Counted from the stretch's first letter, positions 20,617-32,155 are shown. The stretch is DNA of 64,000 bases from Hemileia vastatrix (GCA_030280995.1 JASXTE010000017.1:24271998-24335997); one strand, 5' to 3'. The notes: generated by a model from the sequence alone, not told the origin. Made by a program: numbers and translations.

Positions 20617-21811
20617 GTGGGCAGTCAGTTCTGAAAAATATGCACTTATTTAAGTGCAGATTTCCAAAAACCACTAGCCCCAACACTGGTGGATTTCAAA
20701 ATGAAATAAGTCACTTATTTCACTCAAATTCACACTATTTCAACCAAAAGTGCTAATTTCACCATAATGTCCCATTTCACTGATTTGTTATACTCCCTCT
20801 TTTCCATTCTTCTTCTCCTGTTCCTTTTAATCTGCTTTATTTCCTTTATTTTACTCAACTCACAACTTGTAACAAAACAGTGACTTGACACTTTATTCTG
20901 AATTTTTTTCCCTACTATTATGTGTTCTTTCCTTAATTGGCTCAGACTCTGACTGTTTGCTAGATGCACTGAATAAAAAACATTCTATGAGACTAATTAT
21001 AAGAGATTATAAAATTAATAGAGAAACCCAGATACAAAATCATATCTACTATCAAAAAAAAGAAAAAGAAAAAGAGAAAGAAAAAAATAAAGGAAAGTAA
21101 GATTATCATAAATATAAAGCTAAGACTTTAGTTTGGGATTTTTTGTTTTCCTTGTAGCTGAAGGTCTTCTAGCACTACAGCAAATTTTTGTTTTGCCATG
21201 GGGAGCAAAAGTTAAGAAACAATTGTTTTTTGCACTTAAGAATTACCTAAGACCTTTAAGCGCCAAATATAATTGGTAACTAACTGTTGCACAATTTTTG
21301 CGCCATTATTGTGCCCCAAGATAAAACAAACATTTCTTGTAGTGTAGAATTGGTTTCAGTTGTCTTCTGCTTTTTGGTTTCTGCCTTCCAACTTGAAGTT
21401 GGACCTGTGCTACTTTTCATATCAGCCCCAATAATATTCAAAAATATATAAGCAAACACTCATAGATGGGTCCAAAGCAGAGTTGTAAAATATGACAGTG
21501 TCAGCTGCTGTTAAATTGATTCCAAAACCACTAGCACCAGTATAAAGTAAAAAATTAAAAATTTTCAGCCTTGTTTGCCAATGGTGTGTGCTAAGTACTG
21601 ATGAGGTGATGGAGGTCAGGGTGTCGCATGTGACAGGGATGATGTGGCCAACATGTGGTTGTGAAAAAAAAATTGAGAAAAAAGTGCTGATTTTAGGTCA
21701 AACTTGACACCCATTTTTGAAATAAGTGACATTTTTGCAAAAGTATAAGTTCTGATTTGCTTTGAAATCTGTACTTAAGTTAAGTGAGGACTTTCCATAA
21801 ATAAAAATCCC
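20617..21811 (+). mobile_element. Non-autonomous Harbinger G inserted into Harbinger F
   Basis: The left end GTGGGCAGTCAGTTCTG and subterminal sequence match the transposase side of element E. The right end (GGTCAAACTTGACACCC, ending ATCCC) matches the Myb side. Flanks TTTTAAACC and TAATCTCTTTTC are contiguous in copy D near 54810-54830, which supports the insertion. No intact gene lies inside; a MITE does. The target duplication is not clean. Confidence 0.55.
21173..21344 (+). mobile_element. CACTA-type MITE, 172 bases, duplication TAG
   Basis: It begins CACTACAGCAAA and ends TTCTTGTAGTG. TAG flanks both sides (21170-21172, 21345-21347). It is the same family as 13940-14146 and 52784-52975. 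Confidence 0.85.
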
Positions 21812-21844
21812 TAATCTCTTTTCTTGTAACATACCATTTTCATA

Positions 21845-24393
21845 ATGCCTCCCAGGGAATCTAACACTCAAAAGTTAACTTAAAAAAAGTGCTTCATCAC
21901 AAAGGTCTTCCTGTAATGTGAGCCCCTCACCTGAGAAACCAAAGTTTCAACAGCTAAAAAAAAGGAAGATTATCTCATCATCATCAAATTCCTTAAAATT
22001 AAATCAAGTTATGATGCATGTTTTGGATGTGAGAAGCCCACCTTTAAAAAAATTCAATGATTTCTTCTTGATATCAAATGAAATAAAGAAGAAAAAAAAG
22101 GGGGGGAGAATCAACATCAATCCTAAGTAAATAAAGGAGAGATTCAAAAGTTATAAATCAAAAGTATAAGCAGGCTCATTTTGCTTCAACTTCCACTGGC
22201 TTTGGTATTGATGATGATGATTTGGAGAATAGAATTAATACTGTTTCAGAAAATCTCAATGTCATGTGTCCTTTCTATGCGTATATGTATATTCTTTTTT
22301 GGTTCCCAAGTTAATGTCAACACTTAGTTTATACATGATACTACTAAGGATTTACCCTCTGTATCTCAACCATCCAATAATCCTCCCAACACACCTGTAC
22401 TTCAACAAAATTGATCCTCTCTGTCTTATAACCATAGTTTAGCTAAAGATGATCCTGACTATCAAGCAGAAAAATGATTTCAGAGTAGATCTGAGTCCTC
22501 AGATCCTTCATCTTTTAATGTATGTTTACTTTCTCTTTTTTATTCAATTCTTCTCTAAATTTCTCATACTTTCTTTTCTAGTCTCCTCCTACTCCAACTC
22601 AAATTTCTGAAAATATTAAAAATTCTGGAAACAAGAATCCCACTTTTAAAGCTTCTTTAGATGAGCTTCCTGAACCCTCTAGCTCAAACTCCCAACTAAA
22701 GCATCAAGCCTCAACTTCAATGAACTTGAACCATCTTATAAAACATGGTAATACTTCAATAAGCTCTTTGTTCTTCCTTGAAAATTATATTGAGAAGAAT
22801 GATAATATTAAGATTTTGTTGCTATATATCTTCTTCAATAAAAAATTTATTTATTTATTCTATTCAATTTTTACAGCAGAATCCTCTATTTAAAAAAAAT
22901 GCCTTTGACTTTGAGAAGGTGTGTCAGTGTCTGCTAGTATCTAAGTATGATTTAATAGTAAATATTAATGGTCCAACTACTTATTTATAAATGATTTATT
23001 TATTAAACCTCAGGGAAATACTAATAAAGCTGTTATGCTCAATGGTTAACTCACAATATTTGGATTGGTGCAGACTAGTGGTGGAAAATAGGCTAATAAA
23101 ATATAGTTATAGCTAATATAAAGAAAATATAAATTTATAAGGGGTTTTAAATCTATTTCTATATGCTAATAATTGTATAATAGTGTTTATTTGATGTTTA
23201 GTAAGTAAGTTATGTTGAATAACCTGTAAAATCCTTCCATACTTATACCAAAATCTACAGGAGTGCACAGACCTTCAATCCAGATGAATATCACTGCTAT
23301 CACTGGCAATTACAGCACTGTGAGGGCTCTTCACCTCCCCATGGCTTCCACTTCAAGAATTTTCATCACCTAGACCTCCAGTAAGGACCCTCCATCACAA
23401 TTAATGATATCATAAACCCATACCATAAATAGAGAAAACAGATAAAAGCGGATAACATAAAGAAACAGGTAAAATAACTCATCCAAAGAGTATAGAATGA
23501 AACCCAAAACATATAAAGGAACCAAATCAACTTTCCAAGCCCCAAATGACATCCCAAAGCATCCATATTAAGCCAGTAATCATCTCCCAACCCATAAATC
23601 TGTGAAAACACATCAAAGGAAACAGATTAAGTTGTCCAAACTGGATATATGCACCTGAAAAAGGTGTATATGCTTGTATAGGCATTGGGAGTCCATTGAA
23701 TACGTCCATATGACCTAAAATAAGTAGAAAGATAAAGCTTATAAGCTATTTAGAGGTTAAAACCTGCTTATAGATCTATATATACATAATATAACTACAT
23801 ATTTCACAGAATATGAGGTTTATGTATACATATAAGCTTATGTATGTCTATAATTACTTAATATCACTTAAGATAAGTATATTATGACTCCATTAGAACT
23901 TTAATAAGTATTTTAAGGGTATGGATAAGCTAGTTAAAATTATATAAGTTGTTTAAATAGTGTAAAAAATATATATATAAGCATAATAGCCATATATATA
24001 AGTATTATAACCATAATTTTTACTTATAAGCTTAATGTGATTTAGATTATCTTATTTTAAGAATAAAAAACACTCTGTCCTGGGGATACCTAGGCTGACA
24101 GAAGGTGAAGTTTTATCATATTCAAATGAAAGATCAACAGGCCTTAGATTTGGAGGAATATTTTTTTTTGCTTCAATCTAATTTCAAAAAGGCCAGATTT
24201 GAAGCAGAGGAGATGGAAAGAGTTCATCCTATTTCAGAGAGAAAAAAAGCATGTGATTTTCAAAGAGAAATGGAAAGTTTTGAATTCGAAAAGCAAGAAA
24301 ATTAAAAAAAAACAAGAATCCATTACAGAATGTGTAAAAAATGGCCAATCTTAAGAGGACATTAAAAGTCACTTGAGTTTTTTAATTGATTAA
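21845..24393 (+). pseudogene. Harbinger Myb/SANT-like gene, copy F, interrupted by an LTR
   Basis: It starts ATGCCTCCC at 21845. Segments seen are PSPEKPKFQQLKKRK, INI-PK near 22115, and STGFGIDDDDLENRINTVSE with MCPFYAYM near 22180-22300. A likely intron sits near 22519-22581 (GTATGT to TTTCTAG). A Ser/Pro/Asn-rich linker follows, then DFEK at the LTR insertion point. After the LTR the frame resumes with QMKDQQALDLEEYFFLLQSN and a Lys/Glu-rich coiled-coil-like tail ending near 24393. It is the most complete Myb-type gene here in length but has several stops. The role is inferred from family knowledge: DNA-binding partner of the Harbinger transposase. Confidence 0.55.
22922..24100 (-). repeat. 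Solo LTR of element A family (1179 bases)
   Basis: In plus orientation it runs TGTCAG at 22922 to CTGACA at 24100, with its internal order reversed relative to 3265-4443. Flanks are GAAGGTG at 22915-22921 and GAAGGTG at 24101-24107. There is no internal region, so it arose by LTR-LTR recombination. It splits an exon of the Myb-like gene. It contains a broken copy of the LTR ORF starting at ATG 23709. Confidence 0.9.
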
Positions 24394-25200
24394 TTTTTTT
24401 TTGTTTAATGGTTGGGAAATGAATTTAATTGTTACTTTTAATCCTATCAAAATTAGTTATATCATGAGATTCTGATTACACCATTTTTCCATACTGGACT
24501 CTAAAATATCACACTTTTGGAATTTCAGATGGTAAAATAATACTGACACCTTTGAAAAATCCTCATCATCAACATACTTTTATCACCTCACCAACAATTT
24601 TAATTTCTAAAAAAAAATAAAAGTCATAAAAATTCTATATCTCTTTGGAAAATTTGGCTATACCCTCCCCTGAATTCTATTGAGGTAAGGGTTGGGTATC
24701 ACCAAAATTTTTCCAAGTCTTCAATTTTGCATGTCAGATTTGAAAATTTTCCAATACCTTTGCCTGCATTTTATTGAAGTAAAAGGTGAAAATGACCAAA
24801 ATTTAATATAGTTACATAAATCAATGAATAAATAATTAAGATAAATCAAATTTAATATTTTCAAAGTAATGATGATTCATCAAGCCAAAATGTAAATAAA
24901 TTCTAGAAACTAAATTTGGGACTTAACACAGGTATAGGCTAGTAGAAACCCATAAAGCAATCTAATGTTTTCATGATTACCGTTTATACAACACAAAGGT
25001 CATTGGCCCATTAATTTAGTTCAGTAAATTGAAATATTTGATTTATTTATAAAACATTTATGAAAGAATAATAAGTATTTGATGACTTTAAGAATCCTCA
25101 TACTTTTTGATCTACCTAAAGCTTTATTAAATTTATTACTTTTACCTTCTTTTTTTACCTTTTTGATTTGTTGGATTAACTTTTTACTGATCTGAAATAA
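24394..25200 (+). repeat. AT-rich Harbinger interior shared with 55326-56100
   Basis: It aligns with 55326-56100 over most of its length (GTTATATCATGAGATTCTGA, the CCCCTGAATT segments). The stretch just left of element C, CTGATCTGAAATAA, has an uninterrupted counterpart at 56078-56100. No coding frame is supported. Confidence 0.65.
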
Positions 25201-25516
25201 TGTTAGGATTTGATTTCCAGTTAGGGAGGAGGAGCACTATTGGCACTATGCATTGTAAAGAGGTGGAGGAGTGGGTATTGCATAAGAGGGTTACATGGGC
25301 AAAGAACTGTGGAGAGCTCCTCATTGGAAAGTTTCTATAGTAATCTAATTACTCTCTTGTCTCACTGCTAAAAGTAGCATAGTCAGTTCCCCCTTTCCTC
25401 ACTATTGGTAACCTAACATAGTCAGTCTAGTTTTTCTCACTGATGTACCCAGCATAGTCAGTACTGTTAAGGCTAGTGTTAGATCTAGTAGTAGTCCACC
25501 CTACTAGGTATTAAAA
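25201..25516 (+). repeat. 5' LTR of element C
   Basis: It starts TGTTAGGATTTG and ends at the decayed AGGTATTAAAA, which aligns with AGGTCCTAACA of the element B LTR. Seventeen bases further, TGGCGCAATAC (25534 on) is a possible tRNA primer-binding site; the spacing is unusual, so this is weak. Confidence 0.8.
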
Positions 25517-25553
25517 TTTTGTCTAATCTTAATTGGCGCAATACTAAAGAGCA

Positions 25554-26285
25554 ATGAATCCCTCAGGTCAACCTGATGCAGAAACCCTTTCTGCAATGCA
25601 ACAAAAAATGGCATGCTTACAGGAACAAAACACCAGAATCATGGAACTTTTAGCAGAGGAAATACCCTCATATAGCAGTCCCACTGAAGCAGAGCTAGAT
25701 GCTTCTGAGGCCCAGGCACAGGCACCACTTATGAAACCAGTGCCACTTGTTAAAGGCTCAAAGATTGCAGTACCAGAAATCTTCAATGGAAAACAAGTTC
25801 CCCTGGAAGATAAGTACATGTCAAAAGTAAACTTCTATGTCCTACTAAATGGACATCAGCTCTCAGAAAAGCAAGTAAAAATTGGATTTTCAATATCATA
25901 CCTCACAGATGAGGCAGCACACTGGGAAAGGCCATACACCAAGGAGCTCCTCAAAAACTCTTGGACGGCAACAACCTTCTGTCATTTCATGGTGGCTTTT
26001 GAATTAGCCTTTGGAAACCCAGATGTGGCCACAACATTAGAGCATGTTCACAATAAGTTTCAACAAAGAAACTTGGTCTCTGAGTATGTGTAAAAATTCC
26101 AGGGCCATGCCAGATACATCACAACATGGGGAGAAGGGGTGCTTATGTTCCACTTTAGAAATGGGTTATCGCCAAGAATAAGAAATTCCCTAATCAGTCA
26201 CCCTTGTCCAACATCCCTCCAAACACTCATGGAACTGGCCATCCAAGTCAACAATGAGTTCATGAATCAACAAACGGATGGTTGA
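25554..26285 (+). pseudogene. Element C gag (capsid)
   Basis: This structural protein packages element RNA. It starts at ATG 25554, 37 bases after the LTR, with a Gln/Glu-rich N-terminus (LSAMQQKMACLQEQNTRIME) likely to be helical. The retrotransposon gag core follows: KIAVPEIFNGKQV, IGFSISYLTDEAAHWERPYT, FMVAFELAFGNPD. A TAA at 26091-26093 replaces a residue before KFQGHARYI, after which the frame stays open to 26285 (LAIQVNNEFMNQQTDG). The start is well supported by position and homology. Confidence 0.8.
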
Positions 26286-26351
26286 AGTTGCACTTGTCTG
26301 TGGTGCAGCTATGTCTCATCAAGAGGGGCCAGTGCCAGGAATCCAAAAGCC

Positions 26352-26558
26352 ATGGATATCAATGCAGAAAATGCATGTGGCACTATTGGGAGGAAAAGGT
26401 TATCTAATGAGGAGTACAAGAGATGTATGAGAATAGGGCTGTGTTCACAATATGGGGGCAGTGGTCATTTAGAAAGGGAGTGTAGGGGGAAATTAAGGGT
26501 TAGTGAGGTGGAAGATAGTGCAGGAAAGGCACAGGTAGAAGACAGCACTCAAGAGTGA
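26352..26558 (+). pseudogene. Element C gag zinc-knuckle segment
   Basis: It carries LCSQYGGSGHLEREC, a CCHC nucleocapsid knuckle in which the second Cys is Tyr. This would weaken zinc and RNA binding. The segment is 68 codons long and overlaps the protease frame by 4 bases. The frame relation to upstream gag requires a shift near 26285-26350. Confidence 0.65.
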
Positions 26559-27002
26559 ACATTGTACCCTCCTTGAGAATATTAGAGGGAAAAGATAAGG
26601 TGGAGTTAGTAGAAGAATTATCAGCATGTAAGCCACTTGAAGTGAATGATACTTGTATTATAATGAACTTAACTTTAATGACCCTTTATACCAAAACAAA
26701 TGTACCAGAACTTCTGGACTGTGGGGCCACAGACTGTCTTATTTCCAATAATTCCTTACAGAGAAATAAAATGAAAAAAGAGAAATCGTAACACCCTAGG
26801 AATCAAATTATGTTTGATGTATCCCCAGATGGGGGAGGAGAAGGAAGAGAGAAAGTTTTTTTCAGGTTCTGGTGTGATGGAAGGGAGTCTCAGTGAAAGG
26901 CATATGTGAAAACCCTGAGGGACCAGTACAAAATGGTACTGGGTATGATATATCTGGGCCAATATAAGCTTCAAATTGATTGGAAGGAAAAGAAGGTTTA
27001 AA
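26555..27002 (+). pseudogene. Element C protease
   Basis: The active site reads ELLDCGATDCLISNNSL (near 26710-26755), with Cys replacing Ser/Thr in the D-S/T-G triad. The frame stops at 26789-26791, and later pieces (KVFFRFWCDG-like, MVLGM-like) are visible only with stops. Homologous to 4481-4960 of element B. Confidence 0.7.
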
Positions 27003-27302
27003 TGGGAAGGAAAGGGGTTCCTGAAAAGTCTCCTGATGATTTGATATCATCAGTAGACTTTCCTCCATAACTGATACTTACTCTTGATTATAAGAAGAAG
27101 GCTGGGGATGGGTCACCAATGGAGAGCCCCAAAGAAAGGAGAAGGTGCAACAAGGATGGGAAAAGGTAGAAGATGAAAGGGTGGATGGCACAGAGAAAGA
27201 ATTTTTCCCCTGGCTAAACCTGGTGGGCCTCCTGGTGCTTTACTATGATCAGTAGACTTACTGAAAGAACTGACACTTTCTCTTGATGCTAAGTTTCAGG
27301 GC

Positions 27303-28290
27303 TTGGAGGGGGCGCTAGAGAAGGAGGAGGAACTGGAATGTGACACAACAGCCAAGAAAATATCCCCCAAGTTTTCAGCCAAGATCCAGTCCTCAAAGCT
27401 GAAAAAAATCCTCAAAGAAATGGTCCCAGAAGCCTATCGGGAACTCTTATCACTGTTCAAAGATGGAGGAGTCAAAACCCTACCAACCCAACAACCATAC
27501 AACTTTGCCATTGACCTGATACCCGGTGCCACTCCTCAATCAGTGGTATAATCCCATTGTCAATTTTGGAATCAACAGTGCTAAAAAAGGTGATTGATGA
27601 AAATTTAAAGAATGGTTTCATAATAGAATCAAGATCTCCCTGGGCAGCACCTGTGATCTTTTCAGGAAAAAAGGATGGGTTTCTGAGACCGTGAATGTAT
27701 TTCAGAAGATTAAATGCACTAACAGTTAAGAACAGATACTCACTTCTTCTTACTAGTGAGTTGGTTGAAAGTCTTCAGGGTGCAGAAAATTTCACATCCC
27801 TAGATCTCAGGGCAGGCTACCACAACATACATGTGAAAGTAGGAGACAAACATAAAATGCCATTTTGAACTAAATTTGGTCATTTCAAATGGTTGTTAAT
27901 GCCATTTGGTCTGTGTAATGTACCCCCACTTTTCAAAACTTCACAAATAGCATCTTCAGAGATAGAATAGGGATAGATGTGGAAGTGTATATAGATGACA
28001 TCTTGATTTACTCCAGATCAATGGAGGAACACTAGATATGTGTGAAGGACTTTTTTCAGCATTTGGAACAAGCCCAAGTATGGTTGAAGCCAGAGAAATG
28101 TGTCTTCTCAGTGAGTGAAATCCCCTACCTAGGTATAATTATCTCAAAGAATAGGGTAAAAATGGACCAGGAAAAAGTAAAGGCAGTAACAGAATGGTCA
28201 ACACTAGCATCAGTAAAGGAACTCCAGTCATTTTCTGGCCTTGCAGATTTTTACTGAAAATATATTGAAAATCACTCTCACATCTGCTGA
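27303..28290 (+). pseudogene. Element C linker and reverse transcriptase, decayed
   Basis: The linker 27303-27551 is open (AKKISPKFSAKIQSSKLKKI, QPYNFAIDLIPGATPQS). A frame change near 27545 leads to IDENLKNGFIIESRSPWAAP, FSGKKDGF, NRYSLLLTSELVESLQGAEN and MPFGLCN, then [10 protein letters not shown] at about 27985-28015. TGA codons replace Cys in the DFRR region and in the FCTKF region. The thumb 28042-28257 is open (YLGIIISKNRVKMDQEK). The frame closes at TGA 28288-28290, shared with element B. Confidence 0.8.
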
Positions 28291-28421
28291 CCATTACACA
28301 ACTTCACAAAAAAAGAAGCCAAATTTACCAGGACAAATAGCCAACAAGATAAATTTTACTATCTGAAAAGATAATTTAAGACAGACCCTATTCTTGAAAT
28401 CACTGATTTAGTAAAGTCATT

Positions 28422-28632
28422 CACTGCAAAAAATCAAGTGGAGCCTTCCACAAGGTGCCTATCCCTATATTCAGTTTTAATTTAAGAGTAAATTTGATTT
28501 GATGTGGGGCCAGCTAGTGTGCTCATTTTTCAGTGCGCAGTATTTCTAGAAGAATTACAGCTGAGATGAAATTGAGTTAAGTCAAAGATAGGGATTGGCA
28601 CCTGCTACCAGGTGCCCATTCTTTTTCTGGTA
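28422..28632 (+). mobile_element. Small CAC-end MITE in element C RNase H, duplication ATT
   Basis: Removing 28422-28632 plus one ATT gives AAGTCATTTATTCTGG, which aligns base for base with AAGCCATTTTTTCTGG of element B. ATT flanks it (28419-28421, 28633-28635). The ends are CACTGCAAAAAA and TTTTTCTGGTA, imperfect inverted repeats. Each end carries a hairpin: GTGGA-GCCT-TCCAC on the left and GGCACCTG-CTAC-CAGGTGCC on the right. Confidence 0.75.
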
Positions 28633-28635
28633 ATT

Positions 28636-29350
28636 TATTCTGGAATGTGACTGCTCATATTTTGCACTAGGTGCAGTATTATCCCAATTAAACACTGAAA
28701 GTGTCTTGCACCCAGTAGCATATTTGTCACAAACACTTCTAGGAAATTAGCTAAACTATAAAATATATGATAAGGAGTTATTGACACTAGTGGAGGCAGT
28801 GCCCACCTGGTGCCACCATTTGGAAGATGGGTCTCAACAGTTACAAGTTATTATTTATACAGATCATAAAAACTGAGAAACCTTACTAACAACAAAACAG
28901 TTGAAGTGCCAACAAGCATGCTGGGAAGAACTGCTGAGTAGAATTAGTTTTAGTTTTACGTTCCAACCAGGGAAGAAAAGTGGCAATCCCAATGCACTAT
29001 CACAATTTCCTGACTTGTGCCCAGCACCTGACCAGCTACATACTGTTGGCACAACATTATTGAAGGGGGACCTTGAAGAGGGGTTAATCCTAGATGAGGT
29101 GGAATTAGCGGATGAGGAGTTTTTGGAATGGGTAAGGAGGGGGAAGAGAAAAGATAAGGGAGTGCAGGATTTAGTGAAGGCACTGTTATCAGAGGAGGTA
29201 TTGGTAAGGAAAGGATTTGAGGAGTATCACCTGGAAGGGGAAGCACTGTATTGGAATAGGAGAATAGTGGTGCCAAATGATGAAGAAAAAAAAGGAAGGT
29301 GTTCAAATCAAGACATGATTCCCCAATGGCAGTACACCCAGGACCAATGA
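28636..29350 (+). pseudogene. Element C RNase H and integrase tether
   Basis: After the MITE the frame reads the DCS acidic region, [16 protein letters not shown]-like and YTDHKN followed by stops. The 28901-29350 piece is open and carries FQPGKKSGNPNALSQFPDL (the conserved AD-LSR-like RNase H exit), then an acidic tether rich in Glu and Leu. It ends before the HHCC finger, where a frame change occurs. Confidence 0.7.
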
Positions 29351-29391
29351 AGACTGTATATTTGGTAAATTGCAACTTATACTAGAATTCC

Positions 29392-30396
29392 ATGAAGGCG
29401 TACATCCAGTGCTATGTAGTGGCATGTGACTCTTGCCAGAGAAATAAGGTCAGTTCAACCACAACACCATTGACCACACTGAAAATTACCAAGAAGCCAT
29501 GCAAAGAGCTCTCCTACAATCTTATAGTGGAGTTACCTAAGTCACAAGGGAAGAATGTGATCCTCACAGTAGTTGACCATCACACCAGGATGACACACTT
29601 TGTCCCCATCACTACACAAGTCACAGAAGAGGGTCTTTCAGACTTAATGATGGCACATGTCTGGAAATTACATGGATTTCGTAAAAGTATAGTATCAGAT
29701 AGAGGAAGTACTTTTAACTCCAATTTATTGAAAGCAATGTATGAGAATCTGAACATTAAGCGCATATTGTCAAAAGCATGGCATCCACAAACTGATGGGA
29801 AATCCAAGTTAGTGAACAAGGCAATTGAACAATACCTATTCCACTTCATTAACTATCAGAAAGATGATTGGGTACAGCTATTACCACTTGCTGAATTCTT
29901 GTACAATAACCAGACACATACTTCAAAAGGCACATCACCATTCTATGCTAAATATGGATTTCACCCAAAATTCTCAATTGGTACCCCCTCCACATTAAAA
30001 GTCCCAGAAGCCAAAGAGTGGATTCAAAAAATACTGAAAACAGATCAAGAATTGGAGGCGGCACTTAAGTTATCCCAGAAAGAAATGAAACTTCATCATG
30101 ATCAAGGAAATATCCAACATTTCATGCTTCAGGTAGGTGACAAGTTTTGGCTAAGCTCACATCTCCTTTCTACATTATGCCCCAGCACTAAATTAGATCA
30201 CAAGAAGGTGGGAACATTAAAATTCAAGTGCAAGGTATCTGACTCTGCTTATGAACTGGAGTTACCAATCTCAATGAGGCAAGTACAGCCAGTTTTCAAC
30301 ATTTCATTGCTCACAGAGAAAAAAGAAGACACAATTCCAGGACTCCCAGAAGAGCCACCAGCACCAATACAGATGGGAATTGAAAAGGAATTATAG
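29392..30396 (+). CDS. Element C integrase
   Basis: This 334-residue open frame has CDSCQRNK (second half of the HHCC finger), then the DDE core: Asp in SYNLIVELPKSQ is replaced by Asn, while SDRGSTFN and the Glu-equivalent region DGKSKLVNKAI show Lys for Glu. So two of three catalytic acids appear lost even though the frame is open. C-terminal segments TSKGTSPFYAKYGFHP, KVGTLKFKCKV and MRQVQPVFNISLL match element B. It stops at TAG 30394-30396. Confidence 0.85.
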   Translation: MKAYIQCYVVACDSCQRNKVSSTTTPLTTLKITKKPCKELSYNLIVELPKSQGKNVILTVVDHHTRMTHFVPITTQVTEEGLSDLMMAHVWKLHGFRKSIVSDRGSTFNSNLLKAMYENLNIKRILSKAWHPQTDGKSKLVNKAIEQYLFHFINYQKDDWVQLLPLAEFLYNNQTHTSKGTSPFYAKYGFHPKFSIGTPSTLKVPEAKEWIQKILKTDQELEAALKLSQKEMKLHHDQGNIQHFMLQVGDKFWLSSHLLSTLCPSTKLDHKKVGTLKFKCKVSDSAYELELPISMRQVQPVFNISLLTEKKEDTIPGLPEEPPAPIQMGIEKEL

Positions 30397-30561
30397 GTAG
30401 AAAAGATTGTTTCTAAGAGGATATACAGGGGAAAGTTTCAGTACTTGGTGCATTTGAAAGGCTATGGGGTTGGAGATACATCTTGAGAACTGGTAGAAAA
30501 TTTGGTGAATGCAAAGTGAAAATTACAGGAGTTTTAGAAGGAGCATAGGGGGCAGGAGGGG
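30397..30561 (+). pseudogene. Element C chromodomain remnant
   Basis: It reads VEKIVSKRIYRGKFQYLVHL, KGYGVGDTS then TGA where element B has Trp in SWEPVENL. The first cage Trp of VHWKGY is Leu. Both changes would abolish histone-tail recognition. Confidence 0.65.
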
Positions 30562-30576
30562 TAAAAGAGGGGGTAA

Positions 30577-30856
30577 TGTTAGGATTTGATTGTGAGGTTG
30601 GGGGGAGGAGTGCTATGGGAACTATGCATTTTAAAGAGGAAGAGGAGTGGGTATCGCATAAGGGGGTTATATGGGGCAAGCGCTGTGGAGTGCTCCTGAT
30701 CAGACAACTTCTATATTATTCTAATTACTCTCTTTTCTCACTGCTAAAAGTATCATATTCAGTCCACCATTCCCTCACAGTTGGTAGCCCAACATAGTCA
30801 GTCCTGTTAAGGCTAGTGTTAGAGCTAGTAGTAGTCTGCCTTCCCAGGTCTTAAAA
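30577..30856 (+). repeat. 3' LTR of element C
   Basis: It starts TGTTAGGATTTGATTG behind the purine tract AAAAGAGGGGG and ends at AGGTCTTAAAA. AATAA follows as the target duplication. Confidence 0.82.
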
Positions 30857-30861
30857 AATAA

Positions 30862-32155
30862 GCAGCCAAAATGTGTGAATTCTTGAAAAGGCTGAAAACC
30901 TGGAGGTTCTTAAAGTTTTTGGTGATTATTTTTAGAAGAGTTCCAAAAAAATATTAAGAAGATAAAGATAAAGATAGAGGTTTAAGGCTTGAATAAGAAG
31001 AAACAGACATTTTTTATTTCTACATAATCTAAAATAAATGGCCTTTAAGAATTTTCAACAAAAAACTAATAAGAATAACTATTACTTCAATTGAAGCTGA
31101 GGAATATATTTATATAGCTCTGAATAATAATAATAAAAACAATAGTACTAAATGTTCTAATACATATCTCTGAAGTTTATTTTTAAAAGTGGGAAGTGGG
31201 TGTGACAGGGTAGAGGATAAAAAAGTGAGGGTGCCTTCATAGGTCTGGTCATTTAATTTCTGTTCAGTTTTAAAAAAGAAGAAATAAGAGAAGGAAAAAG
31301 GTTCATATTTCAAATTATTAATTAGAGTAATTATGATCCTTATCATTATTTTATGAATCTGTTGAATTAGTTAATTGTTGATATAAAATCATTCACATCT
31401 TTTGAAGATAATTGCTGATAATTCTATGATTATGGTAATTTTATGTTTCAAAATATCAATTTTAGTATTTCAATAATTTAGTTTAATTTAAAATTCCTTC
31501 TTTCTTACCTCATATGGACCAATGTGTGGGCTATGTTCATAATTGGGTAGGGGGGGAAAGTAAAAAAACAAATTATTGATGGTAAATTGAATCTAAAACT
31601 GCTCAAAGTCCATCAAAAAAACATCTAGGACCTGTAAGCAGTGGTTTAATAGCTAAATTTTATTTTAAATTTGAAAAAAAACAATGATTTGATTCTTCCT
31701 CAAGACTTCTTCTCTCAACTCAATCAATTTCACAATCTATGAGGGAGGTTGTGGATAGGTGGAGGGGGGGTTTGGGTACCCCATCCAGGCAGAAAAACCC
31801 TATTGGATGAGGTTTACAAGGAAAGAAAGGATGTAGAGAAGTGAGGGAGGTCCAAAGGAACACCATCCATGCAAAAAAGCTTCCTGAATGTTTTTTGAGG
31901 TGGAAGTAAGGCAGTGGAGAGGTGAAGGGGGATCCAAAAGACACAGCCACCGGGAGTCTTTGCTGCCTGGATGTTTTTTGAGATGAAGGTGGGGGGAAAG
32001 AAGAAAAGTGACCAGGCTAAAGAGGGATATATAGTAGGATGGAGGGTAGGATTGGAACAAAAAAAAGGTAGCTTTACCTTGAGAATGATAAACAAAACCA
32101 CTTACCAAAAAAATGAGATAAAAATATAAGCCAAACAGTAAGTGGCATATACATA
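30862..32155. other. AT-rich spacer with G-rich stretch, no gene recognised
   Basis: The first part continues the Harbinger F target sequence. The stretch 31740-32060 is GA/GT-rich and contains three loose repeats of a CATCCAGGCA or GCCTGGATG motif followed by a TTTTTTGAG tract. Minus-strand frames there are low-complexity and not supported. Confidence 0.35.

Larger units (their letters stand above)
25201..30856 (+). mobile_element. Gypsy chromovirus element C, complete but broken
   Basis: It has LTRs 25201-25516 and 30577-30856, gag, protease, RT, RNase H, integrase and chromodomain in normal order. The 5-base duplication AATAA flanks it (25196-25200 and 30857-30861). A related empty site occurs at 56085-56100. 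The LTRs differ by many substitutions and length (316 and 280 bases), so the insertion is old. Confidence 0.9.

Noticed and set aside
20885..21100. Lys-rich 71-codon frame in Harbinger G
   Set aside because: Its tail is an AAAGAG simple repeat, and no counterpart exists in element E.
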